NCBI RefSeq assembly: GCF_900637845.1
Contig: NZ_LR134439.1
Location: 124,001-188,000, forward strand
Direction of reading: 5' to 3'
Origin: Erysipelothrix rhusiopathiae
GTDB lineage: Bacteria > Bacillota_I > Bacilli_A > Erysipelotrichales > Erysipelotrichaceae
DNA: 64,000 nucleotides
The position numbers and the translations under genes were made by a program. Below are positions 44,723 through 53,849 of this stretch, one piece after another (position 1 is the first letter of the stretch; each line of letters opens with the position of its first letter). Below the pieces are notes generated by a model. That model did not search any database and was not told the origin of the DNA. It worked only from the letters and a program-made list of their open reading frames with translations.

Positions 44723-44731
44723 TTCTTTTTT
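44703..44731 (+). terminator. Intrinsic terminator overlapping the focA-like stop
   Basis: AAAAGAATCAC and GTGATTCTTTT arms with an AATGC loop; the stop codon lies in the stem. Confidence 0.85.
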
Positions 44732-45124
44732 AATATTAAGGGGATAAGTGCTGCTAGAGGTGTTTTTAAGCTCTTTAGCTACGATTTCTCGGCGGTTTGG
44801 ATTCATGATGCCATAAGAGGTCAACTGTTGCTTATAAGCGCTACAACGACCTTAGAGTCCACTGGGGGTTTATGAATATTAGAATTATAATTTTAAAATT
44901 ATGCCGCGACGGTCTGTTTCTCTTTGAGGTTATGAGTGGTAAGAAAGTGACGTCAATTTGTCTCGAATTGTATTTTGCGTTATACTATTTATATCGTTAT
45001 GATAAAAATTATCATAATTGACTCTTAATTAAGTTGTGCTTGAATCAACATTCTGAATGAATTTTAAGGGAAATGTCGCGTACATTTTTTTTTATGCGAC
45101 AGCATTAAAATAGGAGGAAAATAT
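44732..45124 (+). promoter_or_regulatory. Long regulatory region before the Opu transporter
   Basis: About 390 bases without a credible gene. It contains an AT palindrome at 44887-44902. A promoter, TTGTCT (44958-44963), 17 bases and TATACT (44981-44986), predicts a start near 44993. Just downstream a perfect inverted repeat, TTATGATAA and TTATCATAA around AAA (44997-45017), sits where a repressor would bind. A leader hairpin TGTCGC / GCGACA lies near 45074-45102, before GGAGG. Confidence 0.7.
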
Positions 45125-46255
45125 ATGATCGAATACAGAAATGTTAAGAAAGTTTATAACGATAAAGTCGTTATTGAAAACTTAAATCTAACAATAAATC
45201 AAGGGGAATTTGTATGCCTTATTGGACCATCAGGCTGTGGTAAAACAACAACACTAAAGATGTTGAATCGGATTATCAAACATGATGGTGGAGAAATATA
45301 CATTAATGGTCAAAAGATTGATGAGATGAACGTGATTGATTTGCGTCGTAATATTGGTTACGTAATCCAGCAAATTGGTCTTTTTCCAAATATGACACTC
45401 GCTGATAATATAGCGATTGTCCCAAGGCTTTTAAAGTGGGATGAAGCAAAGATTGATGAACGGGTAAGAGAATTGATGCCTCTTGTAGGGATGCCATATG
45501 AGACGTATGCAAATCGCTATCCATCTGAACTTAGTGGTGGACAACAACAACGTATCGGGGTTCTTCGCGCACTTGCAGCGAACCCACCTGTGATTCTTAT
45601 GGATGAACCCTTTGGTGCTTTAGACCCTGTTACACGAGATACATTACAAGACGAAGTTAAATCTATTCAAGAAAAATTGGGAATTACCATTGTCTTTGTT
45701 ACGCATGATATGGATGAAGCAATTAAGATGGCGGATACCATTGTATTTATGGAAGGTGGCAAGATTGTTCAGAAAGCAACACCCGAAGAGATGTTACGAA
45801 ATCCTGCAACCAAGCAAGTTAAACAGTTTATGGGGAAACAAATGCATGAGAACGGCTCATCCTTTGACTTGACCTGTGGCGACTTAATGAAACCAAATGT
45901 TTTTAAAGTATTTGATCGTAGACCAATCTTAGAATGTTTAGGCTTAATGCGTACCCGTGATTTAAACAGTGTTGTCGTTGTGGATGAACATAAAAAGTAT
46001 TTAGGGGTTGCGTGGATTGATGAGCTTATTTCAAAACGAGATACATACCAACGTGTCGCAGAAGTGGTTGAGAAAAGTGTTCCTGCATTTAATCAAAATG
46101 AGGATGCTCAACAAGCAATTGGTGAAATTACTGAAAATAAACGTGATTATGTCATCGTGATTAATGATGATCGTGAAGTTATGGGAATTATTACACGGGG
46201 TTCAATTGCACGAAGTCTTACTAATGTGGTTTGGGGTGGTGATAGTAATGAGTAG
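45125..46255 (+). CDS. opuCA: Opu-type glycine betaine/carnitine/choline ABC ATPase with CBS domains
   Basis: This 376-residue ATPase has Walker A GPSGCGKTT near 34, Q-loop, signature LSGGQQQR near 137, Walker B ILMDEPFGALDP and switch histidine VTHD. A C-terminal pair of CBS modules (about 250-370: LECLGLMRTRDLNSVVVVD and AIGEITENKRDYVIVINDD) is typical of osmoregulated OpuA/OpuC ATPases and senses ionic strength. GGAGG precedes the ATG. It overlaps the first permease by eight bases. Confidence 0.92.
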   Translation: MIEYRNVKKVYNDKVVIENLNLTINQGEFVCLIGPSGCGKTTTLKMLNRIIKHDGGEIYINGQKIDEMNVIDLRRNIGYVIQQIGLFPNMTLADNIAIVPRLLKWDEAKIDERVRELMPLVGMPYETYANRYPSELSGGQQQRIGVLRALAANPPVILMDEPFGALDPVTRDTLQDEVKSIQEKLGITIVFVTHDMDEAIKMADTIVFMEGGKIVQKATPEEMLRNPATKQVKQFMGKQMHENGSSFDLTCGDLMKPNVFKVFDRRPILECLGLMRTRDLNSVVVVDEHKKYLGVAWIDELISKRDTYQRVAEVVEKSVPAFNQNEDAQQAIGEITENKRDYVIVINDDREVMGIITRGSIARSLTNVVWGGDSNE

Positions 46256-46889
46256 TGCTATCCTTCCAGAACTTATAAAAGCGATTTTTACCCATATAAA
46301 ATTTGTGGTGGTTGCGGTAACACTTGGATCAATCATTGCGATCGTTTTAGCGTCAATATTATCCCGTTTTAAAACAATTTCTAAATATATTATGCCTATT
46401 ATTGGTTTGTTTCAAACCATACCGGGGATCGTTTTTATTGGAGTGCTTTTTGTATATACCGGAATGCGTCCTAAAACAATCTATATCGCCCTTACTGCGT
46501 ATGCAATTTTCCCGGTTTTAAAAAATACTTATGCTGGCATTTTAGATGTGAATGCAAGTTATGTAGAAGCAGCACGTGGTATTGGAATGACGCAATGGCA
46601 ATCACTTTTAAAAGTGGAGTTACCGATGGCAGTACCTTCGATATTTGCCGGAATTCGCATGTCGACCGTATATACCGTAAGTTGGGCTGTACTGGCTGCG
46701 ATGATTGGTCAAGGAGGGCTTGGCGTCTTTATTTATCGCGGAATCGATACCAATGTTCAAGAAACAATTCTTATTGGTGCGATCCCATCTGCTATCCTTG
46801 CGATTTTAATGGGATACTTTGTGGATTATCTCCAAACAAAGTTTATGCCTAAAGGACTTACAACAGGAGGTACACAACATGACCGTTAA
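46248..46889 (+). CDS. opuCB: Opu-type ABC permease (first)
   Basis: This 213-residue membrane protein has about six hydrophobic segments. The coupling loop EAARGIGMTQWQSLLKVELPMAVPSIFAGIR and GLFQTIPGIVFIGVL match OpuC/ProW-type permeases. GGTGGTGAT lies before ATG 46248. It overlaps opuCA by eight bases and the second permease by eleven, so the operon is tightly coupled. Confidence 0.9.
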   Translation: MSSAILPELIKAIFTHIKFVVVAVTLGSIIAIVLASILSRFKTISKYIMPIIGLFQTIPGIVFIGVLFVYTGMRPKTIYIALTAYAIFPVLKNTYAGILDVNASYVEAARGIGMTQWQSLLKVELPMAVPSIFAGIRMSTVYTVSWAVLAAMIGQGGLGVFIYRGIDTNVQETILIGAIPSAILAILMGYFVDYLQTKFMPKGLTTGGTQHDR

Positions 46890-47484
46890 TATGGTATTAG
46901 AACATCTATTTCTTGTGTTAGTTTCTGCATTATTTCTACTTATCTTAGGGCTTATTATTGGAATGATTGCTTATGTATATCCGAAATTTAAGAAGCCTAT
47001 TCTATTACTCGTGGATATTCTTCAGACCATACCGACGCTGGCGATGCTTGGGATTTTGATGGCTTTTTTTGGACCTACAAAGAAAACCGTAATTATTGGC
47101 TTAGTGCTCTATTCCCTACTTCCCGTAGTCTTAAATACGGTAACGGGTTTGGAAAGTGTTGATCCAGGAATTCGTGAAGCAGCACAGGGTATGGGTATGA
47201 CCAAAATTCAAAGATTATTCAAAGTTGAATTGCCGATTGCTTTCCCCTTTATTTTCTCGGGGATGCGGATTGCGGTGGTTACTTCCGTCGGAGTTGCCGT
47301 CTTTGGCTCACTTGTCGGAGGTGGTGGTTTGGGATCCATTCTCTATCGGGGAGTTCGAACTCAAAATATGAAATTAATTGGTTACGGAACCCTTGCCTTG
47401 ATTGTAATATCGCTTGTGATTGATACGGCGATGGGACAATATGAGAAACATCTTAAACTAAAACAAGGGGGTAAAACAATATGA
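46879..47484 (+). CDS. opuCD: Opu-type ABC permease (second)
   Basis: This 201-residue membrane protein resembles the first permease: DILQTIPTLAMLGILMAFFG near 46 and the loop EAAQGMGMTKIQRLFKVELPIAFPFIFSGMR near 107. GGAGGT is upstream of ATG 46879. The two permeases form a heterodimer. In most opuC operons the receptor lies between them; here the receptor comes last. Confidence 0.88.
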   Translation: MTVNMVLEHLFLVLVSALFLLILGLIIGMIAYVYPKFKKPILLLVDILQTIPTLAMLGILMAFFGPTKKTVIIGLVLYSLLPVVLNTVTGLESVDPGIREAAQGMGMTKIQRLFKVELPIAFPFIFSGMRIAVVTSVGVAVFGSLVGGGGLGSILYRGVRTQNMKLIGYGTLALIVISLVIDTAMGQYEKHLKLKQGGKTI

Positions 47485-48374
47485 GAAAAAAAATAATCAT
47501 TTTAATCATCTCCTTACTTTCGCTTAGTGGTTGTGGTAGTCGCCAAGAGGGAGATCTGGTAATTATTGATGGCGATATTGCGGAAATGAATGTCGCAACG
47601 TATATGGCTAAAATTATGATCGAAACCTATACAGATTATTCCGTTTATATTCAACCTTCAATGGCATATAATTTAGCTTTTGATCAAATTAAAAGTGGTG
47701 CGATGGATATGACACTCAGTTGGGATGGAACGGTATTAACAACGTTTTTAAAACAAGACCCTCAAGATATTCCTTCAAACCAATCATTATTTGACTTCAC
47801 AAATAAGCTTGCCCAGGAAAAAGCTCAGGTGAAGTTACTTGAACCTTTAGGGTCTGAGAATTCATATGTGGTGGCGGTAACCGATGATTTAGCGGAAACG
47901 TATAACTTAAAAACAATTTCTGATTTAAAGCCGATCGCTAGTGAACTCATTTTTGCGGCAGAACATTCTTTTTTTGATGATAATGGATCGGTTCGTTATA
48001 AGCCGTTAACGAAGTTTTATGATATGGAGTTTAAAGAAGCAAACTCAATTGATATTGGTTTAAAACTTGCGGGATTGGATAGCGATAATATGGATGTTAC
48101 GCTTGTGACAAGTGCAGATGGAATGGTGAACCGTTATCCGGTAACGATGCTTGAGGATGATTTGAATTTCTTTCCTCGTTATCAATCGGCATTCCTCGTT
48201 CGTTCGGATTTAGAAAAAGATTTCCCTGGCGTTGAAGCAGTATTGGAAAAAATATCGAATTCGATAACGACCGATGAATCGCGTCAACTAAACTATCGTG
48301 TAGATGTGGAAGTTAAAAACCCGGAAACAGTAGCTCGAGACTTTTTGATTGAGAAAAATTTAATTAATAAGTGA
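47481..48374 (+). CDS. opuCC: Opu-type substrate-binding lipoprotein
   Basis: This 297-residue protein has a lipoprotein signal with lipobox LSGC, lipidated cysteine at 18. The mature part has the OpuCC/ProX-like pattern: EMNVATYMAKIMIETYTDYSV, SGAMDMTLSWDGTVLTTF near 74, and late VTSADGMVNRY. It should bind betaine-like compounds outside the cell. The ATG overlaps the second permease stop by four bases. Confidence 0.9.
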   Translation: MRKKIIILIISLLSLSGCGSRQEGDLVIIDGDIAEMNVATYMAKIMIETYTDYSVYIQPSMAYNLAFDQIKSGAMDMTLSWDGTVLTTFLKQDPQDIPSNQSLFDFTNKLAQEKAQVKLLEPLGSENSYVVAVTDDLAETYNLKTISDLKPIASELIFAAEHSFFDDNGSVRYKPLTKFYDMEFKEANSIDIGLKLAGLDSDNMDVTLVTSADGMVNRYPVTMLEDDLNFFPRYQSAFLVRSDLEKDFPGVEAVLEKISNSITTDESRQLNYRVDVEVKNPETVARDFLIEKNLINK

Positions 48375-48512
48375 TGAAATAATTCCTAAATACCTATGTA
48401 CCATTGCGAAAGAGATATTTAAAGATTATGAATATCAAATGAGAGATGGTGGATAGGTATATTTTCTATTCATTATCGGTTATAATATCAATGGACAAAA
48501 GGAGTTGTTTGA

Positions 48513-49781
48513 ATGGCAAAAGTTATAAAAATTGAAGGTGGACATCGATTAAACGGCAAGGTAAGAATTAGTGGAGCAAAAAATGCTACTGTAGCATTGA
48601 TTCCTGCAGCCATTCTCGCATCTGATAGTGAAGTTAATATTTATGGCGTCCCGAATATTTCGGACGTTGAATCTTTATCAGTATTATTAAGAGAACTTAA
48701 TGTAAATGTATCCTCACCAACCCCTGATCACTTCCAAATTGATACTACAGGTATGAAAAATGTGGATTTAGATCATGAAGCAGTTACAAAATTACGTGCA
48801 TCATATTATTTTATGGGAGCACTTTTAGGAAAATATCGTTATGTGAAAATGCAAATGCCGGGAGGATGTTATTTAGGACCTCGACCTTTTGATTTACACT
48901 TAAAAGGATTTGAAGCACTAGGTGCTTCAATTGAATATAAACATGGTTTTTATGAAATTTCAGCAGAGCGTCTAATTGGTGCGAAAATCTATCTTGATTT
49001 TCAATCTGTTGGGGCAACAATCAATATTATGCTTGCAGCGGTTTTAGCTGAAGGTAAAACGATTATTGAAAATGCTGCGAAAGAACCTGAAATTATTGAT
49101 GTCGCAAACTTTTTAAATAAAATGGGTGCAAACATTCGTGGTGCGGGTACAAACGTGATTACCATTGAAGGCGTCGAACGTTTGACTGGAAAACCACACG
49201 AAATGATTCCAGATCGCATTGAGGCAGGAACTTATATTATTATGGCGGCAGCAGCTGCAGATGATATGACAATTGAAAATATCATTCCACAACACTTAGA
49301 TGCTTTAATCTCGAAATTAATTGAGATGGGTGTTGATATTGAAGTGGGTGTGGATTATGCACGTATTCGCAAATCTGAGAAACCACTTGAAGCAATCGAT
49401 ATCACAACGCAAACCTATCCAGGATTCGCAACGGATCTCCAACAACCGCTTACGGCTTTGCTTACACAAACGCAGGGTCATTCTACGGTTAAAGAAACAA
49501 TCTATGCGGAACGTTTTAAACATTGTAATGAGTTAAACCGTATGGGAGCAAGCATTCAACTGATGCCTGCACAAGCTTCAATTGAAGGTCCTTCAAAATT
49601 ATATGGATCTAAAGTAGAAGCAACGGATTTACGATGTGGTGCATGTCTTGTGATTGCAGGACTTATCGCTGAGGGCGTAACAGAGATTAGTGAAATTTAT
49701 CATATTGATCGTGGCTACGATGATATTGATAACAAACTAACATCTTTGGGCGGCGTTATTTGGCGTGAAGAGAAAGCGTAA
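48513..49781 (+). CDS. murA: UDP-N-acetylglucosamine 1-carboxyvinyltransferase
   Basis: This 422-residue enzyme starts peptidoglycan precursor synthesis by adding enolpyruvate to UDP-GlcNAc. The lysine motif SGAKNATVALIPA is near 20, and the catalytic-loop cysteine is in PGGCYLGPRPFDLHLKGFEALG near 116, so the fosfomycin target cysteine is kept. AAAGGAG precedes the ATG. The gene is monocistronic between the opu operon and a terminator. Confidence 0.95.
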   Translation: MAKVIKIEGGHRLNGKVRISGAKNATVALIPAAILASDSEVNIYGVPNISDVESLSVLLRELNVNVSSPTPDHFQIDTTGMKNVDLDHEAVTKLRASYYFMGALLGKYRYVKMQMPGGCYLGPRPFDLHLKGFEALGASIEYKHGFYEISAERLIGAKIYLDFQSVGATINIMLAAVLAEGKTIIENAAKEPEIIDVANFLNKMGANIRGAGTNVITIEGVERLTGKPHEMIPDRIEAGTYIIMAAAAADDMTIENIIPQHLDALISKLIEMGVDIEVGVDYARIRKSEKPLEAIDITTQTYPGFATDLQQPLTALLTQTQGHSTVKETIYAERFKHCNELNRMGASIQLMPAQASIEGPSKLYGSKVEATDLRCGACLVIAGLIAEGVTEISEIYHIDRGYDDIDNKLTSLGGVIWREEKA

Positions 49782-49807
49782 TTTTAAATCTTAATCTTTG
49801 TGAAATC

Positions 49808-49841
49808 AAAACGTTTGTATACAAATTACAAACGTTTTTTT
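49808..49841 (+). terminator. Intrinsic terminator after murA
   Basis: AAAACGTTTGT and ACAAACGTTTT arms with a nine-base loop and T run. Confidence 0.88.
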
Positions 49842-49958
49842 GTGAAATACGTGAATTTGTGAACATTGTTATTTTGGTAAACGCTTACAATATGAGCCTT
49901 AGTCATATACATTTTTAGATATATGATACACTTGTATTACTAAAAAGGAGATGTGACC

Positions 49959-50702
49959 ATGAAAGACTCTAGAACCGGTTATGTTCGTAAATTTGAAACA
50001 ATGGGAATGGTGGACGGACCGGGAATTCGTACCATTGCATTCTTATCAGGATGCCCATTACGTTGTTTATTTTGCCATAATCCTGATATGTGGAAAACTG
50101 ATCCGGAAGATGCCATTACCGTTGATGAATTAATGGATAAACTTCGTCGATTCAAGCCTTACTTTGGTGAAGATGGAGGGGTAACTTTCTGCGGTGGTGA
50201 ACCGTTAAATCAACCCGAATTTTTATATGAAGCAATGAAAGCTTGTAAAGCAGAGGGAATTAGTACGTGTTTGGATACTTCAGGGTTTGGCCGTCCCGAT
50301 ACTTTTGATGATATCCTAAGTGTTACGGATACGATTCTTTATGACATTAAAGGACTTGAAGAAAAAAAATATCGTGAGATGACCAGTGCTCCGATTCGTG
50401 TGACACATCAATTCCTTGAAAAAGCTCAAGAACACGGTGTCGCAACGTGGATTCGAGTTGTGATAGTCCCAGGATTCCACGATACCTATGAATACATGGA
50501 TGAACTTGCGGAATACATTGCACCACTCAATAATATAGAACGTATTGAATTACTGCCTTATCATACAATGGGTGTAAATAAGTATGAACTGATTGATAAG
50601 GAATATCCACTTGAGGATGTACCGCCCATGAACCGTGATGTATGTGCGGATTTACAAACTTATTTACGAGAAAAAGTTGAAACATTACGCAAAGAATTAT
50701 AA
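49959..50702 (+). CDS. pflA: Pyruvate formate-lyase activating enzyme
   Basis: This 247-residue radical-SAM enzyme makes the glycyl radical of pyruvate formate-lyase. The CxxxCxxC cluster motif is seen as CPLRCLFC near 32, after DGPGIRTIAFLSG. VTFCGGEPL follows near 76, with PFL-AE-type YDIKGLEE near 129. AAGGAGATG precedes ATG 49959. The pfl gene itself is not in the window. The FocA-like channel lies 5 kb upstream. Confidence 0.94.
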   Translation: MKDSRTGYVRKFETMGMVDGPGIRTIAFLSGCPLRCLFCHNPDMWKTDPEDAITVDELMDKLRRFKPYFGEDGGVTFCGGEPLNQPEFLYEAMKACKAEGISTCLDTSGFGRPDTFDDILSVTDTILYDIKGLEEKKYREMTSAPIRVTHQFLEKAQEHGVATWIRVVIVPGFHDTYEYMDELAEYIAPLNNIERIELLPYHTMGVNKYELIDKEYPLEDVPPMNRDVCADLQTYLREKVETLRKEL

Positions 50703-50733
50703 AAAAGACCTGTTCATATGAACAGGTCTTTTT
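50701..50733. terminator. Bidirectional terminator, pflA / DUF4097 operon
   Basis: AAAAAGACCTGTTC and GAACAGGTCTTTTT arms, perfectly paired, around ATAT. Confidence 0.9.
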
Positions 50734-50734
50734 C

Positions 50735-51586
50735 TTATTTCACTACCAGAGTATTGCTTAAACCGTTTGATTCGTAAGTGATTGTGAACCCATCTGTTCC
50801 ATGTTTGAAATGATGTTGGAGGGCTCCAAGGGTACTTTGTTTCTGACTATCATTAAGATTTGAATACGAGTTACTCATGCCATTCATTGTGACAGAATAA
50901 GATCCAGATGTTCCATGTGGAAATTCTGTATAAGTAGCCATAGCATCCGATTGAATGTTTAAATTTCCAATAACAGAGGTAATGTAAGCCGAAGTATTTA
51001 AACCATTAAGTTTAATGGTACCAGCACCATCATTTACCGTTAATTTCGCATTCATACTGTCCACTTCAAAATCAGCGACAAGTTTGTTTGCGGTAATGTT
51101 TGTGTTCATTCCATCAATGGAATAGGATCGTAAGACATCATCACCAAGACCTTCGAGAAGGATATTTGATTTGATGGTATCGATATGCATCTTGCCTTTG
51201 TAGGAAGCAGGAATTTCAATTTCAAGTGAATCAAAATTAGTGATATCACATTGTCCGAAGGTACATGTGCTTGGGATTGTCGCAACAGTAAGGGTTTTGT
51301 TGTTTATCTCACTACGATATTGCTCAAGACTACCAAATCCTTTTACGGTAATTTCAGGGTGATTAACATATTTTACGGTTAAAGTATTGATCTGTCCGGT
51401 CTCAATGTTGATATCGTTGACCGCTTCGTTGAAGACGTGTTTAACTTCTTGATAACTACTTTGGTTTGCTTCAGAAGCACTGTCATTTAATACGTTTTTT
51501 AAAGGGATTCCTATTGCGAAGCTTAGACATAATAAGCCACTGACTACAAGCACAATGGGTATCCAAATTTTTCGAATGTTTTTCAT
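50735..51586 (-). CDS. DUF4097-type beta-helix membrane-anchored protein
   Basis: This 283-residue protein has an N-terminal membrane segment (about 8-30) and an external part made of repeated short beta-strands (LTVKYVNHPEITVKGFG, DSLEIEIPASYKGKMHIDT, IDGMNTNITANKLVADFEV). That repeat is typical of DUF4097/DUF4098 adhesin-like proteins. Such proteins often follow DUF1700 genes in envelope-stress operons. Two cysteines near 103-110 could form a disulfide. It directly abuts the DUF1700 gene. Confidence 0.8.
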   Translation of the reverse strand: MKNIRKIWIPIVLVVSGLLCLSFAIGIPLKNVLNDSASEANQSSYQEVKHVFNEAVNDINIETGQINTLTVKYVNHPEITVKGFGSLEQYRSEINNKTLTVATIPSTCTFGQCDITNFDSLEIEIPASYKGKMHIDTIKSNILLEGLGDDVLRSYSIDGMNTNITANKLVADFEVDSMNAKLTVNDGAGTIKLNGLNTSAYITSVIGNLNIQSDAMATYTEFPHGTSGSYSVTMNGMSNSYSNLNDSQKQSTLGALQHHFKHGTDGFTITYESNGLSNTLVVK

Positions 51587-52132
51587 CTATGTTTTTCCTC
51601 CTAAATTCGATTTAAAGAAATTTTTGACACAATAATTGAGACCTCGAAACCCGAATAAAGTAAGCCAAGTCATACCAATTCCGAGAAGGAACAATCCAAG
51701 TGATGCGAGTGCGAGAAGACCAAAGGTTGGAATTGTAACCATAGGGAGGACACCTCCAAATAGTAAGGGGATTGAGCAGAATGTAAGGACAACTCCAGAT
51801 ATAAAGAAGGCAAATAAAACAGCATACACTGCTAGTACTGGTCCAATAAGAATTATTGCGATAAATACTTTTAGAAGTACTGTCATGATAGATGTCGATG
51901 AAGCACTGTTTAGTTCATGGTGTGGTGGTTCTTCATAAATTATTCCGCCCGTATATTGTCGTGCCATTTCGATCGGATCACCAAGTGTTCTTGATATTTC
52001 AATTTCATCTTTGCCTTCAGCAAGTCCAAATTCAAAGTGCTCATGTACGTCTTGAATAATATCGTCGATTTCATTTTGTGGTAAAATCTGTAGATTTTTT
52101 CTGAGTATGTATAAGTATTCGTTTTTAGTCAT
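51587..52132 (-). CDS. DUF1700 (HAAS-type) membrane protein
   Basis: This 181-residue protein has the N-terminal helical HAAS signature: [13 protein letters not shown], then [30 protein letters not shown] near 35-65. About three to four membrane segments follow (about 90-170). DUF1700 proteins usually go with PadR regulators and are thought to sense membrane state. GGAGGAG precedes ATG 52132. It overlaps padR by eight bases. Confidence 0.88.
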   Translation of the reverse strand: MTKNEYLYILRKNLQILPQNEIDDIIQDVHEHFEFGLAEGKDEIEISRTLGDPIEMARQYTGGIIYEEPPHHELNSASSTSIMTVLLKVFIAIILIGPVLAVYAVLFAFFISGVVLTFCSIPLLFGGVLPMVTIPTFGLLALASLGLFLLGIGMTWLTLFGFRGLNYCVKNFFKSNLGGKT

Positions 52133-52445
52133 GGTTTTCTCCTCCCAACAGTTCATTTACATGGCCGGTAAATACGTACCATTCATCGATGCGTGCTTTT
52201 GTATATGTTTTTCCACGATTGGTTAATTCATAATATTTTCGTGACGGCCCTTGAGATGATTCAACAAGTTTTGTGGAAACATAACCGTCATCTTTAAGTC
52301 GTTTTAAAAGTGGATAAATTGTACCCTCAGTAATTTTGATGGTTTCGGAAATTTTACTGATTAATTCATAGCCATAATATTCTTTTTGAGATAGGAGAGA
52401 TAGAACACAAAGTTCTAAGACACCTTTTTTAAATTGAGTATTCAT
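52125..52445 (-). CDS. PadR-family transcriptional regulator
   Basis: This 106-residue winged-helix regulator shows [27 protein letters not shown] near 6, [18 protein letters not shown] near 38 and [11 protein letters not shown] near 71, and lacks the long C-terminal helical domain, so it belongs to the short PadR-s2 group. GAGGTG precedes the ATG. It likely represses its own operon. Confidence 0.92.
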   Translation of the reverse strand: MNTQFKKGVLELCVLSLLSQKEYYGYELISKISETIKITEGTIYPLLKRLKDDGYVSTKLVESSQGPSRKYYELTNRGKTYTKARIDEWYVFTGHVNELLGGENHD

Positions 52446-52464
52446 ATGTTCACCTCGTTAATAC

Positions 52465-52501
52465 AATATATCACACAGTACCTTTCTATGCTAGGTAGTG
52501 T
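52465..52501 (-). promoter_or_regulatory. padR promoter with dyad operator candidate
   Basis: An extended -10 (TGATATATT, 52473-52465) lies downstream of a dyad. Its arms ACAGTACCT and AGGTAGTGT (52475-52483, 52493-52501) have one mismatch and overlap the spacer and -35 region, a place suited to autorepression. Confidence 0.55.
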
Positions 52502-52605
52502 TTTGTAATTTATTTCTCACTTGTATTTAATTGGGGAATAATGAGCTATCACGATGATGTTTAAGGTATAATAAAGTTAGATTAAGAAGTATGAAAGGAA
52601 ATTCA

Positions 52606-53373
52606 ATGGAAAAGACCGAGTATGAAATATTATTAGATGCTTGTATTTTAGCGGGTAAACTTATGATGGAAAATGGTGCGGAAATGCATCGCGTTGAAGA
52701 TACCATGAACCGTATTTTGGAATCCAAACAAGGTGAGGGTGCTGGTGTTAGTTTTGTCCTACCTACCGGTATTTTTGTGACGACTTCAGATGGGGAACAA
52801 ATAAAAATGAAGCGAATCCAAAAACGTCGCAGTAATTTAGCCAAGTTGGCAGATGTAAATCAGTTATCGCGTCTTTTTAGTGCAAATCAAATTGATGTTT
52901 ATGAACTGTACTCAAGTCTTAAAGAGATAAATAGTGATGCTATGCAATATCCTGTTTGGATGAAATATGTTGCTGCTGCATTTGTGAGTGCGTTTATGAT
53001 GTTAATTTTTGAAGGGTCTCTTTTTGATTTTCCGATTACGATGCTTCTGGGTACAATCGGATTTGGAATTCATTATTATGCATCCAAGAAATTGAATGTT
53101 AAGTTTATTGCGGAATTTATTGCTTCTTTTAGTATCGGTATTTTAACAATTTGTCTCCAGAGAAAAGGATTTATTGTTGATTTTGAGACGGTTATTATTG
53201 GAAGTATTATGTTAATGGTTCCAGGAATTCCCATCATGAATTCGATCCGTGATTTTCTCGTAGGGAATACAATATCGGGAACCGTATTTATGGTTGAGGC
53301 ATTGTTTATAGCGATTATGATTGGGTCGGGAATTATGGCATCGCTTCAAGTAATGGCGGGGGTGTTTGTATGA
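52606..53373 (+). CDS. Threonine/serine exporter subunit, YjjP-like (ThrE N-terminal half)
   Basis: This 255-residue protein matches the YjjP/DUF1212 half of ThrE. A soluble N-terminal part shows AGKLMMENGAEMHRVEDTMNRIL near 17 and GVSFVLPTGIF near 48. About five membrane segments follow (about 120-255) with LMVPGIPIMNSIRDFLVGN near 206. AAAGGA precedes ATG 52606. The next gene supplies the second half, and the two overlap by four bases. Together they would export threonine or serine; some relatives export succinate. Confidence 0.88.
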   Translation: MEKTEYEILLDACILAGKLMMENGAEMHRVEDTMNRILESKQGEGAGVSFVLPTGIFVTTSDGEQIKMKRIQKRRSNLAKLADVNQLSRLFSANQIDVYELYSSLKEINSDAMQYPVWMKYVAAAFVSAFMMLIFEGSLFDFPITMLLGTIGFGIHYYASKKLNVKFIAEFIASFSIGILTICLQRKGFIVDFETVIIGSIMLMVPGIPIMNSIRDFLVGNTISGTVFMVEALFIAIMIGSGIMASLQVMAGVFV

Positions 53374-53819
53374 TGACAATTGTTATTCAACTTGTGAGTG
53401 CTTTTGCGGCAGCACTGGGTTTTGGAATTATTATTGATGTTCCGAAGCGTGCTTTATTCTGTTGTGGAATTACAGGTATGATGGGTTGGATTGTGAATTG
53501 GAGTTTGATTCAAAAGAGTTTTGATGCGACCCTAGCAATTTTTATTGGTGCTGCAACGGTTTCGATGCTTTCGATGCAATTTGCGAAGTATTTAAAGATG
53601 CCAACCACAGTTTTTAATATTCCAGCAATTTTTACACTCGTTCCAGGGATTATGGCTTATCAAACGGTGAAGGCTTTTATTGGAGCAGATTATATTTTAG
53701 GTATTGAGTTGCTTGTTCGAACATTTACCTTGTCTGTAACGATTGCGATTGCGATTGTTATGACGGAGGTAATCTATCGACTTATAGTTCGGATAATTCA
53801 ACGGAATTTTTGTAGTTAG
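53370..53819 (+). CDS. Threonine/serine exporter subunit, YjjB-like (DUF3815)
   Basis: This 149-residue protein has about four to five membrane segments and the YjjB-like FALVPGIMAYQTVKAFIG-type block (IFTLVPGIMAYQT near 87). It complements the preceding YjjP half of a split ThrE transporter. The ATG overlaps the YjjP stop. Confidence 0.87.
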   Translation: MMTIVIQLVSAFAAALGFGIIIDVPKRALFCCGITGMMGWIVNWSLIQKSFDATLAIFIGAATVSMLSMQFAKYLKMPTTVFNIPAIFTLVPGIMAYQTVKAFIGADYILGIELLVRTFTLSVTIAIAIVMTEVIYRLIVRIIQRNFCS

Positions 53820-53849
53820 TCATAGATTAAAACAAAAGGGGGAAATATA

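Noticed and set aside
44887-44902. AT-only palindrome ATAATTTTAAAATTAT
   Set aside because: It is simple A+T sequence expected by chance in this DNA, and its position upstream of the -35 gives no clear function.
44872-45021. 49-codon frame beginning ATG after GGGGG in the opu upstream region
   Set aside because: It runs through the opu promoter and palindrome, and its translation has no recognisable feature.
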